Origin: Tsukamurella pseudospumae | GTDB lineage: Bacteria > Actinomycetota > Actinomycetes > Mycobacteriales > Mycobacteriaceae | Assembly (NCBI RefSeq): GCF_001575205.1 | Contig: NZ_LSRE01000001.1 | Coordinates: forward strand, 62,001 to 126,000 | DNA length: 64,000 nucleotides | Direction: 5' to 3' | Part shown: piece by piece, positions 8,085 to 16,392 of the stretch | Position numbering within the stretch: the first letter of the stretch is position 1 | Layout of the letters: each line of letters begins with the position of its first letter | Notes under the pieces: model-generated | The model's database searches: none | Told to the model about the DNA's origin: nothing | The model's input: only the letters and a program-made list of their open reading frames with translations | Made by a program: the position numbers and the translations under genes

Positions 8085-8651
8085 GTGGCCATCACTGAGA
8101 ACCGTCGCACCACCGGCATCCTGCTGCTCGTCACCGGAGCGCTGGGCCTGCTGGCCTCGGTGACCCTGACGATCGACAAGATCAAGATCCTGGAGGACCC
8201 GAACTTCAAGCCCGGGTGCAGTATCGACCCGACGATCTCGTGCGGTTCGGTGATGAACTCGTGGCAGGGTTCGCTGTTCGGATTCCCGAACCCGCTGATC
8301 GGCATCGCGTCGTTCTCGGTGGTGATCGTGGCCGGCGTGCTCGCGCTCGGCGGCGTGGCTCTCCCCCGCTGGTTCTGGACCGGGCTCGCGCTCGGCTCCA
8401 CTGCGGGCATCGCGTTGATCGTGTTCCTGATCTACTCGAGCCTGTTCGAGATCCACGCCCTGTGCCTGTGGTGCATGCTCGTCTGGACGATCATGCCGAT
8501 CGTGCTGGCGACCTCCGTCGCCGCGGCGCTCGGCGCGAAGGCCACCCAGCAGGTCCGTCAGTTGCTCGCGGCCCTGGTGCTGCTCTGGTACATCGTGGTC
8601 ATCGCGCTGATCGCCGTCGAGTTCTGGGACTACTGGAGCAGCAAGTTCTGA
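8085..8651 (+). CDS. Vitamin K epoxide reductase (VKOR) family membrane protein
   Basis: 188 residues with four to five membrane segments. A cysteine pair in the N-terminal loop (GCSIDPTISCGSV) and the active-site CLWC near residue 126 are the VKOR signature. Bacterial VKOR reoxidises DsbA-like proteins with quinone, allowing disulfide bonds outside the membrane. The GTG start lies six bases after TACGAT (8073-8078), so the message is probably leaderless. No DsbA is adjacent. The gene ends four bases from the convergent transporter. Confidence 0.88.
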   Translation: MAITENRRTTGILLLVTGALGLLASVTLTIDKIKILEDPNFKPGCSIDPTISCGSVMNSWQGSLFGFPNPLIGIASFSVVIVAGVLALGGVALPRWFWTGLALGSTAGIALIVFLIYSSLFEIHALCLWCMLVWTIMPIVLATSVAAALGAKATQQVRQLLAALVLLWYIVVIALIAVEFWDYWSSKF

Positions 8652-8655
8652 GCCG

Positions 8656-9894
8656 TCAGTTCCACGTGTCCTCGAGCATGCGCGGCTTGCAGGCCTGGTA
8701 GGCGCCCAGGCCGAGCACCACGAGGCAGCCGAACAGCATCGCGAACGGGGCCGTCCAGCCGTGCGTGGCTTCGTGCAGCAGGCCGAAGCCGAGCGGGCCG
8801 GCGCAGGCGGCGAGGTAGCCCACGCCCTGCATGAACCCGGACAGCGACGCCGATCCGGCGCCGGTGCGGGTGCGCAGGTTGACGAGGGTCAGTGCCATCG
8901 GGAAGGTCGTCGGACCGAGGCCAGCGGCGATCACCCACAGCCAGGTCAGCGTCATGGGTGCGAGCAGCAGGCCGAGGAAGCCGACCACGAAGCAGCCGAG
9001 GAATGCGATGACCAGTGGGAACGGGTTCTCCATCCGCACGCACAGGCCGGGGATCACCAGAGTCGCGATGAAACCGACGCCCGAGAACAGCGCGACCATG
9101 TTGCCGCCGAGTGCGGCGCTGCCGCCCGAGTCGGACAGGATGGTCGGGATCCAGGTGAACATCGAATAGGTGCTCAGCGAGGTCATGCCGAACATCGCCG
9201 CCGCGCCCCAGGCCAGCGGGGAACGCCAGATCCGTCCCCGGGGCTCCGCGATCTGCTCGGCGCTGACGTCGTGCACGTCGTGGCCGCGCCGCGCGAGGAC
9301 GATGCCCAGCCACGGCAGGAACGCGGCGATCGGGATGATCGCCCAGATCGCGAGCGACGCACGCCACCCGAACGCGTCGGCGACCGGCACCGCCGTGAGC
9401 GCGGGAACCATCGTGCCGAGCTGGACGAAGGTCAGGTACGCGGTGCTGAGCACCGCGACATTGTCGGAGAAGTAGCGCTTGACCAGCGGCGGTAGCACGA
9501 CGTTGCCGATGCCCATGCCCAGCAGGGCCAGGCAGGAGAAGCCCAGCAGGCCGAGGGTGCCGCCGACGAAGGACCGGACGCCGATGCCGATCGCCGTCGC
9601 CACCACGGCGATCAGCGTGGTCCGCTCCAGACCGATCCGGTTGGTGAGCAACGGCGTGACGATGCCGGCGGCCGCGAACATCGCGGTCGGGAGCATGCCG
9701 AAGACCCCGATGACCGTGGCGCCGAAGTGCAGGTCCTCGCTGATCTGCGTGAGCAGCGGGGTCAACGACGTGACGGCGGTGCGGAGCGTCAGCGCGAACA
9801 GCACGATCGCGAGCAGTACGAGCAGTCGCCCCTGCTTCACGGATCGCACCATGCTCTGCTCGGCCTCCTGAGGCTCGGTCGCGATGCTGGTCAT
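8656..9894 (-). CDS. MFS transporter, CynX/NimT type
   Basis: 412 residues with about twelve membrane helices. The opening ALTLRTAVTSLTPLLTQI and the later GLGPTTFPMALTLVNLRTRT segment are typical of the cyanate/nitroimidazole (CynX/NimT) branch of the major facilitator family. The substrate is unknown; relatives export or import small anions and drugs. The ATG has AAGGAGG upstream and a TATGAT -10 on its strand at 9923-9918. It diverges from a GntR regulator that probably controls it. Confidence 0.85.
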   Translation of the reverse strand: MTSIATEPQEAEQSMVRSVKQGRLLVLLAIVLFALTLRTAVTSLTPLLTQISEDLHFGATVIGVFGMLPTAMFAAAGIVTPLLTNRIGLERTTLIAVVATAIGIGVRSFVGGTLGLLGFSCLALLGMGIGNVVLPPLVKRYFSDNVAVLSTAYLTFVQLGTMVPALTAVPVADAFGWRASLAIWAIIPIAAFLPWLGIVLARRGHDVHDVSAEQIAEPRGRIWRSPLAWGAAAMFGMTSLSTYSMFTWIPTILSDSGGSAALGGNMVALFSGVGFIATLVIPGLCVRMENPFPLVIAFLGCFVVGFLGLLLAPMTLTWLWVIAAGLGPTTFPMALTLVNLRTRTGAGSASLSGFMQGVGYLAACAGPLGFGLLHEATHGWTAPFAMLFGCLVVLGLGAYQACKPRMLEDTWN

Positions 9895-9910
9895 TCGCCC
9901 TCCTTACGGT

Positions 9911-9970
9911 CCCTGAAATCATAGGATGAATGGATCAATGACGGCAAGGCGGTTTCCGTGCGGATAGGAT
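9911..9970. promoter_or_regulatory. Divergent control region of the CynX-type and GntR genes
   Basis: On the minus strand TATGAT (9923-9918) with TTGCCG 18 bases upstream could drive the transporter. On the plus strand TAGGAT (9965-9970) is seven bases before ATG 9978. Between them, ATGAATGGATCAAT is an imperfect dyad and a candidate GntR site. Confidence 0.4.
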
Positions 9971-9977
9971 GACTGTG

Positions 9978-10655
9978 ATGCAACCGGTACGTAGGCAGAC
10001 CTTGATAGCCCAGGTCACAGAACAGCTCCGTGGCGAGATCGCCAGCGGACGGTGGCCCGTGGGCGGTCGCATACCCACCGAGACCGAACTTCGCGAGCTC
10101 ACGGGCACTGCGCGCAACACCGTGCGCGAGGCAGTTCAGGCGCTGGTCCACGCGGGAATGCTGGAGCGGCGCCAGGGTTCGGGCACTTACGTGCTGTCGG
10201 CCTGCGCCACCTCGACGCTGGGCGACTACTTCTCCGCGGCGCGCGACACGGACCTGCTCGAGCTGCGCGAGGCCCTCGAGGTGACGGCGGCCGGGTTGGC
10301 TGCGGAACGCCGCGACGAGGACGACGTGGTCGAGTTGCGTCGTCTGCTCGAGGAGCGCAACCGCATGTGGTCCCCCGATCAGGTGGCCCCGGGCTCGGAG
10401 CGGGCGGCGATCGTCGCGGACCTCGCGATGCACCGCGGCGTGGTCGCCGCCAGCCACAACGCGATCTATCTCGAGTTCTACGACTCGCTCGTGCCGGTGC
10501 TCCAGGAGCACCTGCAGGAGTTCCCCGTGGGCTCCGCGACCTCGTACGAGTGCGCGCACATCGCGGTCATCGATGCGGTCGCCGCCGGGGACGCGCCCGC
10601 GGCCCGCGCTGCCGCCCGCGAGTTGCTCGCCGAGGTCCGCCTCCGCGAGCGCTGA
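9978..10655 (+). CDS. GntR-family transcriptional regulator (FadR-like)
   Basis: 225 residues from ATG 9978. An in-frame ATG at 9969 overlaps the TAGGAT -10, so I prefer the later, leaderless start. The N-terminal winged helix has the usual LRGEIASGRWPVGGRIPTET and the recognition helix TARNTVREAVQALVHAGML; the C-terminal half is an all-helical FCD domain (ELREALEVTAAGLAAERR). It binds as a dimer and responds to a small acid. The divergent transporter is the likely target. Confidence 0.88.
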   Translation: MQPVRRQTLIAQVTEQLRGEIASGRWPVGGRIPTETELRELTGTARNTVREAVQALVHAGMLERRQGSGTYVLSACATSTLGDYFSAARDTDLLELREALEVTAAGLAAERRDEDDVVELRRLLEERNRMWSPDQVAPGSERAAIVADLAMHRGVVAASHNAIYLEFYDSLVPVLQEHLQEFPVGSATSYECAHIAVIDAVAAGDAPAARAAARELLAEVRLRER

Positions 10656-10657
10656 GT

Positions 10658-10684
10658 CATACCCCTACCCCTCTGGGGTATGCT
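10658..10684 (+). promoter_or_regulatory. CsoR-type copper operator overlapping a leaderless promoter
   Basis: CATACCCC (10658-10665) and GGGGTATG (10675-10682) form a perfect 8-bp inverted repeat around TACCCCTCT, the layout of CsoR-family copper operators. The -10 TATGCT (10679-10684) overlaps the right arm, and GTG 10691 follows six bases later. Repressor binding would block RNA polymerase. No csoR gene is in the window. Confidence 0.7.
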
Positions 10685-10690
10685 GCCCGC

Positions 10691-11098
10691 GTGCGGACGA
10701 TGCGGAGTAGGACGACGGCGATGGCCTTCGCCGTCGTGCTCGGCTTCGCGGTCCTTCTCATGCATCAGGGCGTGATACCGATGGGCCACACCGCCATGGC
10801 CGCCATGTCGCACGGCTCGCCCGATGCTCCTGCCGATGTCGCTGCCGTCGCCGGGCCGTCCGTCCATCACCAGACAGTCGAGAAGCCGTCCGTCGACGCC
10901 GTCCACGATCACCACGCGCACGACTGCGCCGGCACCGTCGTGGTGCACAAGTCCGTCGGGGCGCCCTCCCTCGTCGCCGTCCTCCCCCTGTCCGACGGTA
11001 CGCCGGACACCGGCCCGGCCGACCGGGCCGCCGTCGCGCGCGGTCCCCCGCCGTGGACGGTCCTCGACCTCTCGCAACTCTGCCTGCTCCGCGTCTGA
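10691..11098 (+). CDS. Small DUF6153-like membrane/secreted protein, copper-linked
   Basis: 135 residues from the leaderless GTG. One hydrophobic segment near residues 8-24 is followed by a histidine-rich stretch with methionines (MGHTAMAAMSHGSP, DAVHDHHAHDC) and the tail LSQLCLLRV common in DUF6153-like proteins. The His, Met and Cys residues could bind copper. The CsoR-type operator in front and the DUF305 gene 83 bases behind support a role in copper handling at the cell surface. The biochemical role is unknown. Confidence 0.7.
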   Translation: MRTMRSRTTAMAFAVVLGFAVLLMHQGVIPMGHTAMAAMSHGSPDAPADVAAVAGPSVHHQTVEKPSVDAVHDHHAHDCAGTVVVHKSVGAPSLVAVLPLSDGTPDTGPADRAAVARGPPPWTVLDLSQLCLLRV

Positions 11099-11181
11099 TG
11101 GACGCCCGCGCGCGGCCCCGCGCCGCGGCGCGCTGACGCGACCCATCACACCGATCACCCGAGCAGATTCGAGGAACCACC

Positions 11182-11814
11182 ATGACCACCAACCGCATCC
11201 GCATCGCTACCGTCCTGTCCACAGTCGCCGCCGGCGCGACCCTTCTCGCCGCGTGCGGCACCGACGCCTCGTCGGACGCCGCGCCGTCGAGCTCCGCCCA
11301 GGCGGGCGCCGCGGCCCATGCCGGTCACGGCGGCGGGTCGGCCGCGTCGTCGAGTGTCGCGGCGAACGCGACCTTCAACGACTCAGATGTCGAGTTCGCG
11401 ACGATGATGTACCCGCATCATGCGCAGGCCGTCGAGATGGCCAAGATGGTCGAGGGCAAGGGCGCGCGACCCGAGGTCGTCACGCTCGCGGCCGAGATCC
11501 AGCAGGCGCAGCAGCCCGAGATGGACGCCTTCACCAGGCTGCTCGCCCAGTGGGGCAAGCCCGCGCCGAGCGCGTCCATGGAGCACACCATGGACGGGAT
11601 GATGACGGCGGACCAGATGCAGAAGCTGGGGACGCTGCGCGGCGCCGACTTCGACCGCGAGTGGCTGACGATGATGATCGCCCACCACAAGGGCGCGATC
11701 ACCATGGCCGACGCCGAGATCGCCAAGGGTGTGAACCCGGAGAACCGGAAGATCGCCGAGGCGATCAAGGCCGGTCAGCAGGCTGAGATCGTGCGCATGG
11801 AGAAGTTGCTGTAG
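11182..11814 (+). CDS. DUF305 lipoprotein, probable copper-stress protein
   Basis: 210 residues, ATG with GAGGAACC upstream. A lipobox LLAACG near residues 21-26 predicts a lipid-anchored surface protein. A low-complexity Ala/Ser linker precedes the four-helix DUF305 domain, which carries the duplicated motif MMYPHHAQAVEM and MMIAHHKGAITM with many Met and His residues. DUF305 proteins are often coregulated with copper pumps and oxidases. It probably shares the upstream CsoR-type promoter. Confidence 0.85.
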   Translation: MTTNRIRIATVLSTVAAGATLLAACGTDASSDAAPSSSAQAGAAAHAGHGGGSAASSSVAANATFNDSDVEFATMMYPHHAQAVEMAKMVEGKGARPEVVTLAAEIQQAQQPEMDAFTRLLAQWGKPAPSASMEHTMDGMMTADQMQKLGTLRGADFDREWLTMMIAHHKGAITMADAEIAKGVNPENRKIAEAIKAGQQAEIVRMEKLL

Positions 11815-11851
11815 TCCGTTCGGAGGAATTCTCGGCCGGTCGGGGCGATCT

Positions 11852-11873
11852 GTTTCCTGTCGCGTCAGGAAAC
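11852..11873. terminator. 8-bp inverted repeat, terminator or operator
   Basis: GTTTCCTG and CAGGAAAC flank TCGCGT. It lies 38 bases after the DUF305 stop and 55 before the PE-PPE gene. There is no T-run, so it could end the copper transcript or be a regulatory dyad. Confidence 0.4.
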
Positions 11874-11928
11874 GTGCACAATCATCACGTAGTGGTACAC
11901 CTCAGTACTAGTTATTTGATGAAAGTGA

Positions 11929-13443
11929 ATGATCATGGCGTCCAGACACAGGCGCCCCGCCGCCAGGCCCTTGGCTTTCGGCGCTGCGGGAGCCGGACTC
12001 GTCGGTGCACTCGTCCTGACCGGCCCCGCCCCGGCGGCGTTGTTCAACGCCGTCGCGAACACCGTGATCGTGGTGGGTGGGAACAGTGATCCCACCAGCC
12101 AGGTCGAGTGGGATCGGATCAGCGGCACGTACACCGGCGATCCGGCCGCCGTGAAGCTGATCAGCTACCCCGCCGATGTCGGTGTGGGTATCCCCGGCCT
12201 GCCCCCGCTCAGCCTGGCGGGCCGGGATACCTACGCCGGATCCGTCGACAAGGGTTCCGACTCGACTGCGGCCGCGATCAACGACGCCAGGGCGAACAAC
12301 GGCGACGTGACGGTGTACGCGCTGTCGCTGGGCGCCGACGTGGTCGGCGTCGCACTGGTGAAGGCCGGCCCGAGGAAGGCAACGGACGGAAAGCTGACCG
12401 TCGTCGAGGCCGGCGGTCCCAGCTTCGTGAACTCCGGCATCTGGAACCTCGCGCCGCCCTTCATTCCCGGACTGCGCAACGGGCCGGTCCAGCAGGGGCC
12501 CGCGGGATCGGGCGCCGAGGTGACGAGCATCTGCATCAAGGGCGATTCCATCTGCGGGCTCGGCACCAATCCGATCACCGCGGCTTTCTACTTCCTGCCC
12601 GGCTTCGACCTGCACGGCAAGGACTACACGGCTGAGAAGATCGGCAAGTACTCCCCCGAGACCGGCGGCATCGCGTACACGCCCGGCGCTCAGGGGGAAC
12701 ATCCGACGTCGTCCAAGCCCACCACGATCAACGGGCACCCCGGGACCATCGACACCTACGCCGACGGCACCGTCAAGAAGACCTGGGTCGAGGACGGCAC
12801 CACCTGGGTCGTCATCGACACCGGCGAGAACCCCTGGGGCCGGCTGTTGCGCGCCAACGGGCTCGCCGTGCCGAAGGTCTTCGACACGGTCCTGAACCAG
12901 CTCATGCCGGTACCCGAGCCCGGCGCGCCCGGTCCACTCACCCGCCCGGCCTTGCTCGCGGACCTGATCGCCGCCGTCCCGACGGTGACGGCGGACCCGT
13001 CGGGCCCGCAGACGGCGCGGCACGCCCTCGACACGCCCGGCACCGTCCCGCTGACCACGATGCTCGAGCCGACTGTCGGCGACGACGGATCGACGAAGAG
13101 ACTCTCACCCGTGCAGAGCCGGTTGAACCCGGAGCCTGCGAAACAGGAGCCGCTGAAGAACGAGCCGGTGAAGAGCGACCCGCTCCCCCAGCAGAACCCG
13201 GGTCAGAACGAGGTCCAGAACGATCAGCAGGAGAACCAGCTGCCGGTGACCCAGAACGAGGCGCCCGCAGAGCCGCCTGTCCACGAGGTCGAGCCCGTGG
13301 ATCCGCCGGACGCCTCGACAGCGCCAGAAGCCCCGGCGGCCCCGGCGGTGGAGACGGCACCGTCGGGCACGGATCCGACGCCGGCCTCCCCCGCCGATCC
13401 GGTCGAGCCCGCTGCGGCCCCCGAGGTCCCGGACGCGGCCTAG
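11929..13443 (+). CDS. Secreted PE-PPE-domain protein with a long Pro/Gln/Glu tail
   Basis: 504 residues; ATG codons at 11929 and 11935 are both usable and a weak GAAAGTG precedes them. Residues 5-38 form a signal peptide (RRPAARPLAFGAAGAGLVGALVL). Residues 45-300 are a PE-PPE hydrolase-like domain, with the nucleophile in the segment TVYALSLGADVVG. From about residue 385 the chain is a low-complexity tail rich in Pro, Glu, Gln and Asn. The PE-PPE domain has esterase-like activity in mycobacteria; here there is no PE or PPE leader. Probably acts in the cell envelope. Confidence 0.82.
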   Translation: MIMASRHRRPAARPLAFGAAGAGLVGALVLTGPAPAALFNAVANTVIVVGGNSDPTSQVEWDRISGTYTGDPAAVKLISYPADVGVGIPGLPPLSLAGRDTYAGSVDKGSDSTAAAINDARANNGDVTVYALSLGADVVGVALVKAGPRKATDGKLTVVEAGGPSFVNSGIWNLAPPFIPGLRNGPVQQGPAGSGAEVTSICIKGDSICGLGTNPITAAFYFLPGFDLHGKDYTAEKIGKYSPETGGIAYTPGAQGEHPTSSKPTTINGHPGTIDTYADGTVKKTWVEDGTTWVVIDTGENPWGRLLRANGLAVPKVFDTVLNQLMPVPEPGAPGPLTRPALLADLIAAVPTVTADPSGPQTARHALDTPGTVPLTTMLEPTVGDDGSTKRLSPVQSRLNPEPAKQEPLKNEPVKSDPLPQQNPGQNEVQNDQQENQLPVTQNEAPAEPPVHEVEPVDPPDASTAPEAPAAPAVETAPSGTDPTPASPADPVEPAAAPEVPDAA

Positions 13444-14597
13444 CCGAAGACCTCGCCGTAGAGCTCGGCGATCTCGGCGGCGTCGGGCACCCGCGGGTTG
13501 TTGCCCGGGGAGCCCGACGCCAGGGCCTGCTCGGCCATGAGCGGCGTCAGTTCGTCCCACCGCGCCCGATCGATGCCGTACTCGCGCGGCGTGGGCACGG
13601 CCAGGTCGGCGCAGAGCTGCTCGATGGCCCCGACGAGGGCGAGCGCGAGGGCGTCGTCGGAGTCGCCGGACAGGCCGTAGGCACGGGCGCAGGCGGCGTA
13701 GCGCGTCGGTGCCGCGCCCACTGAGAAGCGCATCACCGCGGGCAGCAGCATCGCGTTCGAAAGGCCGTGCGCCACATGGAAGTGCGCGCCGATGGGCCGG
13801 CTCATGCCGTGCACCAGCGCGACCGAACTGTTGGAGAACGCGACGCCCGCCTGGGTGGCCGCGAGCATCATGGCCTCCCGGGCGCTGCGGTCGGCACCGT
13901 CGGTGTACACGGCCCGGATGCTCCTCGAGATCGTCGAGATCGCGGTGAGGGCGAAGCCGTCGGCGAACGGATTGGCCCTGCGGCTGACGTACGCCTCGAT
14001 CGCGTGGGTGAGGGCGTCCACGCCCGTGTCGGCGGTGAGCCGTGCGGGCATCGACAGCGTGAGCTCGTAGTCGACGATCGCCGCGATCGGGAGGAAAGCC
14101 GGGCCCGGGCACAGCATCTTCTCGTCGGTGGCACTGTCGGTGATGATGCTGAACTGTGTGGCCTCGCTGCCGCTTCCGGCGGTGGTCGGGATCGCGATCA
14201 CCGGCAGGGCCGGCCCGACGGTGACCGTGGGCGCCTTGTAGTCGCGCATCGTCCCGCCGCCGACGGCGAGCACGGCGAGCGCCTTCGCGGTGTCCAGCGG
14301 GCTGCCGCCGCCCAGGCCGATCACGCAGTCGGCGCCATGCGCGCGAACCACGGCGAGGCCGGGATCGAGGGACTCCGTCGTCGGGTCCGGCACCGTCCCG
14401 TCGAAGACCGAGACCGCGCATCCGGCGTCCGTGAGCGCCGACACCAACCGCGCGACGGTGCCCTGACCGCTCAGGAAAGCGTCCGTCACCACCACCGGCC
14501 GCGAGAATCCGAGGTCCCGGACCAGGCTGCCGGAGTCGGCGAGCGCGCCGCCTCCGACCGCGAGCCGGCGAGGAAGTCCTATCTGCGCTGCAGTCAT
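13440..14597 (-). CDS. Iron-containing alcohol dehydrogenase family protein
   Basis: 385 residues from ATG 14597; the longer frame to 15425 runs into the gene opposite. The NAD(P) motif GLGGGSPLDTAKALA and the segment IPTTAGSGSEATQFSII are typical. The metal-site histidines appear in THAIEAY and VAHGLSNAMLLP. Such enzymes reduce or oxidise short alcohols, diols, lactaldehyde or maleylacetate; the substrate cannot be assigned. It converges on the PE-PPE gene with stops overlapping by four bases and diverges from the VIT1-like gene over 27 bp. Confidence 0.88.
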   Translation of the reverse strand: MTAAQIGLPRRLAVGGGALADSGSLVRDLGFSRPVVVTDAFLSGQGTVARLVSALTDAGCAVSVFDGTVPDPTTESLDPGLAVVRAHGADCVIGLGGGSPLDTAKALAVLAVGGGTMRDYKAPTVTVGPALPVIAIPTTAGSGSEATQFSIITDSATDEKMLCPGPAFLPIAAIVDYELTLSMPARLTADTGVDALTHAIEAYVSRRANPFADGFALTAISTISRSIRAVYTDGADRSAREAMMLAATQAGVAFSNSSVALVHGMSRPIGAHFHVAHGLSNAMLLPAVMRFSVGAAPTRYAACARAYGLSGDSDDALALALVGAIEQLCADLAVPTPREYGIDRARWDELTPLMAEQALASGSPGNNPRVPDAAEIAELYGEVFG

Positions 14598-14624
14598 CCC
14601 ATGAACGTACCTAGACTCCTCCTC
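14598..14624. promoter_or_regulatory. 27-bp divergent leaderless promoter region
   Basis: On the minus strand TACGTT (14609-14604) is six bases before the dehydrogenase ATG. On the plus strand TAGACT (14612-14617) is seven bases before ATG 14625. Both fit TANNNT -10 elements for transcripts that start at the initiation codon. Confidence 0.5.
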
Positions 14625-15347
14625 ATGGCTGAGCAGATCGGCGAAGGCACACACGAATTCGAGCCGCACCACGACGCGGTCGGCGACCGGTTGAACTGGC
14701 TGCGAGCCGGCGTCCTCGGAGCGAACGACGGCCTGATCTCGACCGCGGGCATCGTCATCGGCGTCGCCGCGGCGACCGGGGAGTCGTCCGCGATCCTCAC
14801 CGCAGGCATCGCCGGCCTGACTGCCGGTGCCGTGTCGATGGCGCTCGGCGAGTACGTCTCCGTGAGCACGCAGCGCGACACCGAGGTGGCTCTCATCGCC
14901 AAGGAACGCGCGGAGCTGCGCGAGATGCCCGACGACGAGCTCGCCGAACTCGAGGGGATCTACCGCGCCAAGGGACTCTCGTCGGACACCGCGCGGCGCG
15001 TCGCCGAAGAGCTGACCGCGCACGATCCGCTGCAGGCGCACCTCGATGCGGAACTGGGGATCGACGAGGACAACCTGACCAGCCCGATCGCCGCGGCGGT
15101 CTCGTCCGCGATCTCGTTCAGCGTGGGGGCGGCGATCCCCATCCTGGCCTCGCTCGTCCAGGCGCAGCGGATCCTCGTGATCGTGGTGGCCGTGCTCGTG
15201 GGTCTCGCCCTGACCGGGTACGTCTCCGCGCGCCTGGGCGACGCCGATGTGCGACGCGCGACCGCCCGAGTGGTGGTCGGCGGGCTGATCGCCATGGCCG
15301 TCACCTACGCCGTGGGTAAGCTCCTCGGCACCACCGGAATCGCCTAG
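14625..15347 (+). CDS. VIT1/CCC1-family iron or manganese transporter
   Basis: 240 residues from the leaderless ATG 14625; an upstream ATG at 14601 lies in the promoter. The N-terminus RLNWLRAGVLGANDGLISTAG is the VIT1/CCC1 signature. Two membrane helices are followed by a charged cytoplasmic segment (residues 75-145) with metal-binding acidic residues (EYVSVSTQRDTE) and three further helices. Family members move Fe(II) or Mn(II) out of the cytoplasm. It is followed ten bases later by the carbonic anhydrase gene. Confidence 0.9.
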   Translation: MAEQIGEGTHEFEPHHDAVGDRLNWLRAGVLGANDGLISTAGIVIGVAAATGESSAILTAGIAGLTAGAVSMALGEYVSVSTQRDTEVALIAKERAELREMPDDELAELEGIYRAKGLSSDTARRVAEELTAHDPLQAHLDAELGIDEDNLTSPIAAAVSSAISFSVGAAIPILASLVQAQRILVIVVAVLVGLALTGYVSARLGDADVRRATARVVVGGLIAMAVTYAVGKLLGTTGIA

Positions 15348-15357
15348 GAGGCCCCTC

Positions 15358-15876
15358 GTGATCGCTCGCTTCGGACAGCTCTCGCCCCGCATCGCCGAGA
15401 CCGCGTGGGTCGCGGACTCCGCCACGGTGATCGGCGACGTCGAGCTCGCCGACGGCGTGGGCGTCTTCTACAGCGCGGTGGTCCGCGGCGACATGGCCAC
15501 GATCTCGGTGGGCCGCGACAGCAACGTGCAGGACGGCGTCGTCATGCACGCCGATCCCGGCGTCCCGCTGACCGTCGGCGAGCGGGTCTCGATCGGCCAC
15601 AACGCGGTCCTGCACGGCTGCACCGTCGGCGACGACGTGCTCGTCGGCATGGGTGCGACGGTGCTCAACGGCGCCGTGATCGGCGCGGGCAGCCTCATCG
15701 CCGCCAACGCGCTCGTCCCGCAGGGCATGGAGATCCCGCCCGGTTCGATGGTCGCGGGCGTCCCCGCGAAGGTCCGACGGGAGCTCAGCGACGCGGAGCG
15801 CGCCGGCATCAGCGCGAACGGCGGCGCCTACGTCGAGCTGACCAAGGCGCACGCCCGCGAGACCGGCGCGATCTGA
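15358..15876 (+). CDS. Gamma carbonic anhydrase-like hexapeptide-repeat protein
   Basis: 172 residues from a GTG with GGAGG seven bases upstream. It folds as a left-handed beta-helix (VIGDVELADGVGVFYSAVVRGD, then SIGHNAVLHGCTVGDDVLVGMG). The zinc ligands of the gamma class are visible as H in VVMHAD and the H pair in IGHNAVLHG. Such proteins hydrate CO2 or act as structural relatives. Likely cotranscribed with the transporter. Confidence 0.88.
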   Translation: MIARFGQLSPRIAETAWVADSATVIGDVELADGVGVFYSAVVRGDMATISVGRDSNVQDGVVMHADPGVPLTVGERVSIGHNAVLHGCTVGDDVLVGMGATVLNGAVIGAGSLIAANALVPQGMEIPPGSMVAGVPAKVRRELSDAERAGISANGGAYVELTKAHARETGAI

Positions 15877-15889
15877 TCGTCCGGTCGGG

Positions 15890-16375
15890 CTACACGCCCG
15901 CCCACACCATGGTCGCGCCGGAGTGCCCCGCGGCGATCACGCCCCAGATGCACGCGGCCACCGCCAGCGTCGACAGCACGCCCAACACGATCGCTCCGAC
16001 GCGCGAGGACAGCACCGTCGCACCCGAGAACCGTGCGGCGACCACCGGGCTGGATCCGGCCCACACCAGCACCGCGAACACGAGCAGGCCCAGCGACCAG
16101 AGGAAGGTCGCCGTGCCCTGCGTGGAGTGCTCCTCGATCTGGGAGCGCATCCCCTCCATGGAGGGCCGCTTCTCCAATTGCTCGCCCGACTCCTTCGCGA
16201 GGTAGCAGGCGCCTGCCGCGACCAGGGCGAACACCGGCAGACCGGCGCCCAGTCGGGCACGGGCGGCGGGCCACCATGCGGCGAAGAGCAGCGCGAGCGC
16301 GGCCAGGGGAAGCAGGACCACGGCGCCGTGGACCAACAGTGGATGAGCGGGAATTCCCGCGATCTCTGTGAGCAC
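15890..16375 (-). CDS. DUF2231-like four-helix membrane protein
   Basis: 161 residues from GTG 16375. The opening AGIPAHPLLVHGAVVLLPLAAL is the DUF2231 hallmark with paired histidines in the first helix; three more membrane helices follow, with a soluble loop (KESGEQLEKRPSMEG) between. Function unknown. It diverges from the Rieske gene with only 17 bases between the start codons. In other genomes such proteins often sit beside redox proteins. Confidence 0.75.
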   Translation of the reverse strand: MLTEIAGIPAHPLLVHGAVVLLPLAALALLFAAWWPAARARLGAGLPVFALVAAGACYLAKESGEQLEKRPSMEGMRSQIEEHSTQGTATFLWSLGLLVFAVLVWAGSSPVVAARFSGATVLSSRVGAIVLGVLSTLAVAACIWGVIAAGHSGATMVWAGV

Positions 16376-16392
16376 GTCGTCATGCTGGCAGA
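16376..16392. promoter_or_regulatory. 17-bp bidirectional leaderless promoter
   Basis: CATGCT (16381-16386) is six bases before GTG 16393 on the plus strand. CAGCAT (16387-16382) is six bases before GTG 16375 on the minus strand. The two -10-like hexamers overlap by five bases inside a near-symmetric core. Confidence 0.5.

Noticed and set aside
5636-8410. 924-residue minus-strand open frame
   Set aside because: It is the antisense shadow of the UvrA-like gene, common in GC-rich coding DNA, and its residues are low-complexity Arg/Asp/Glu/Ala.
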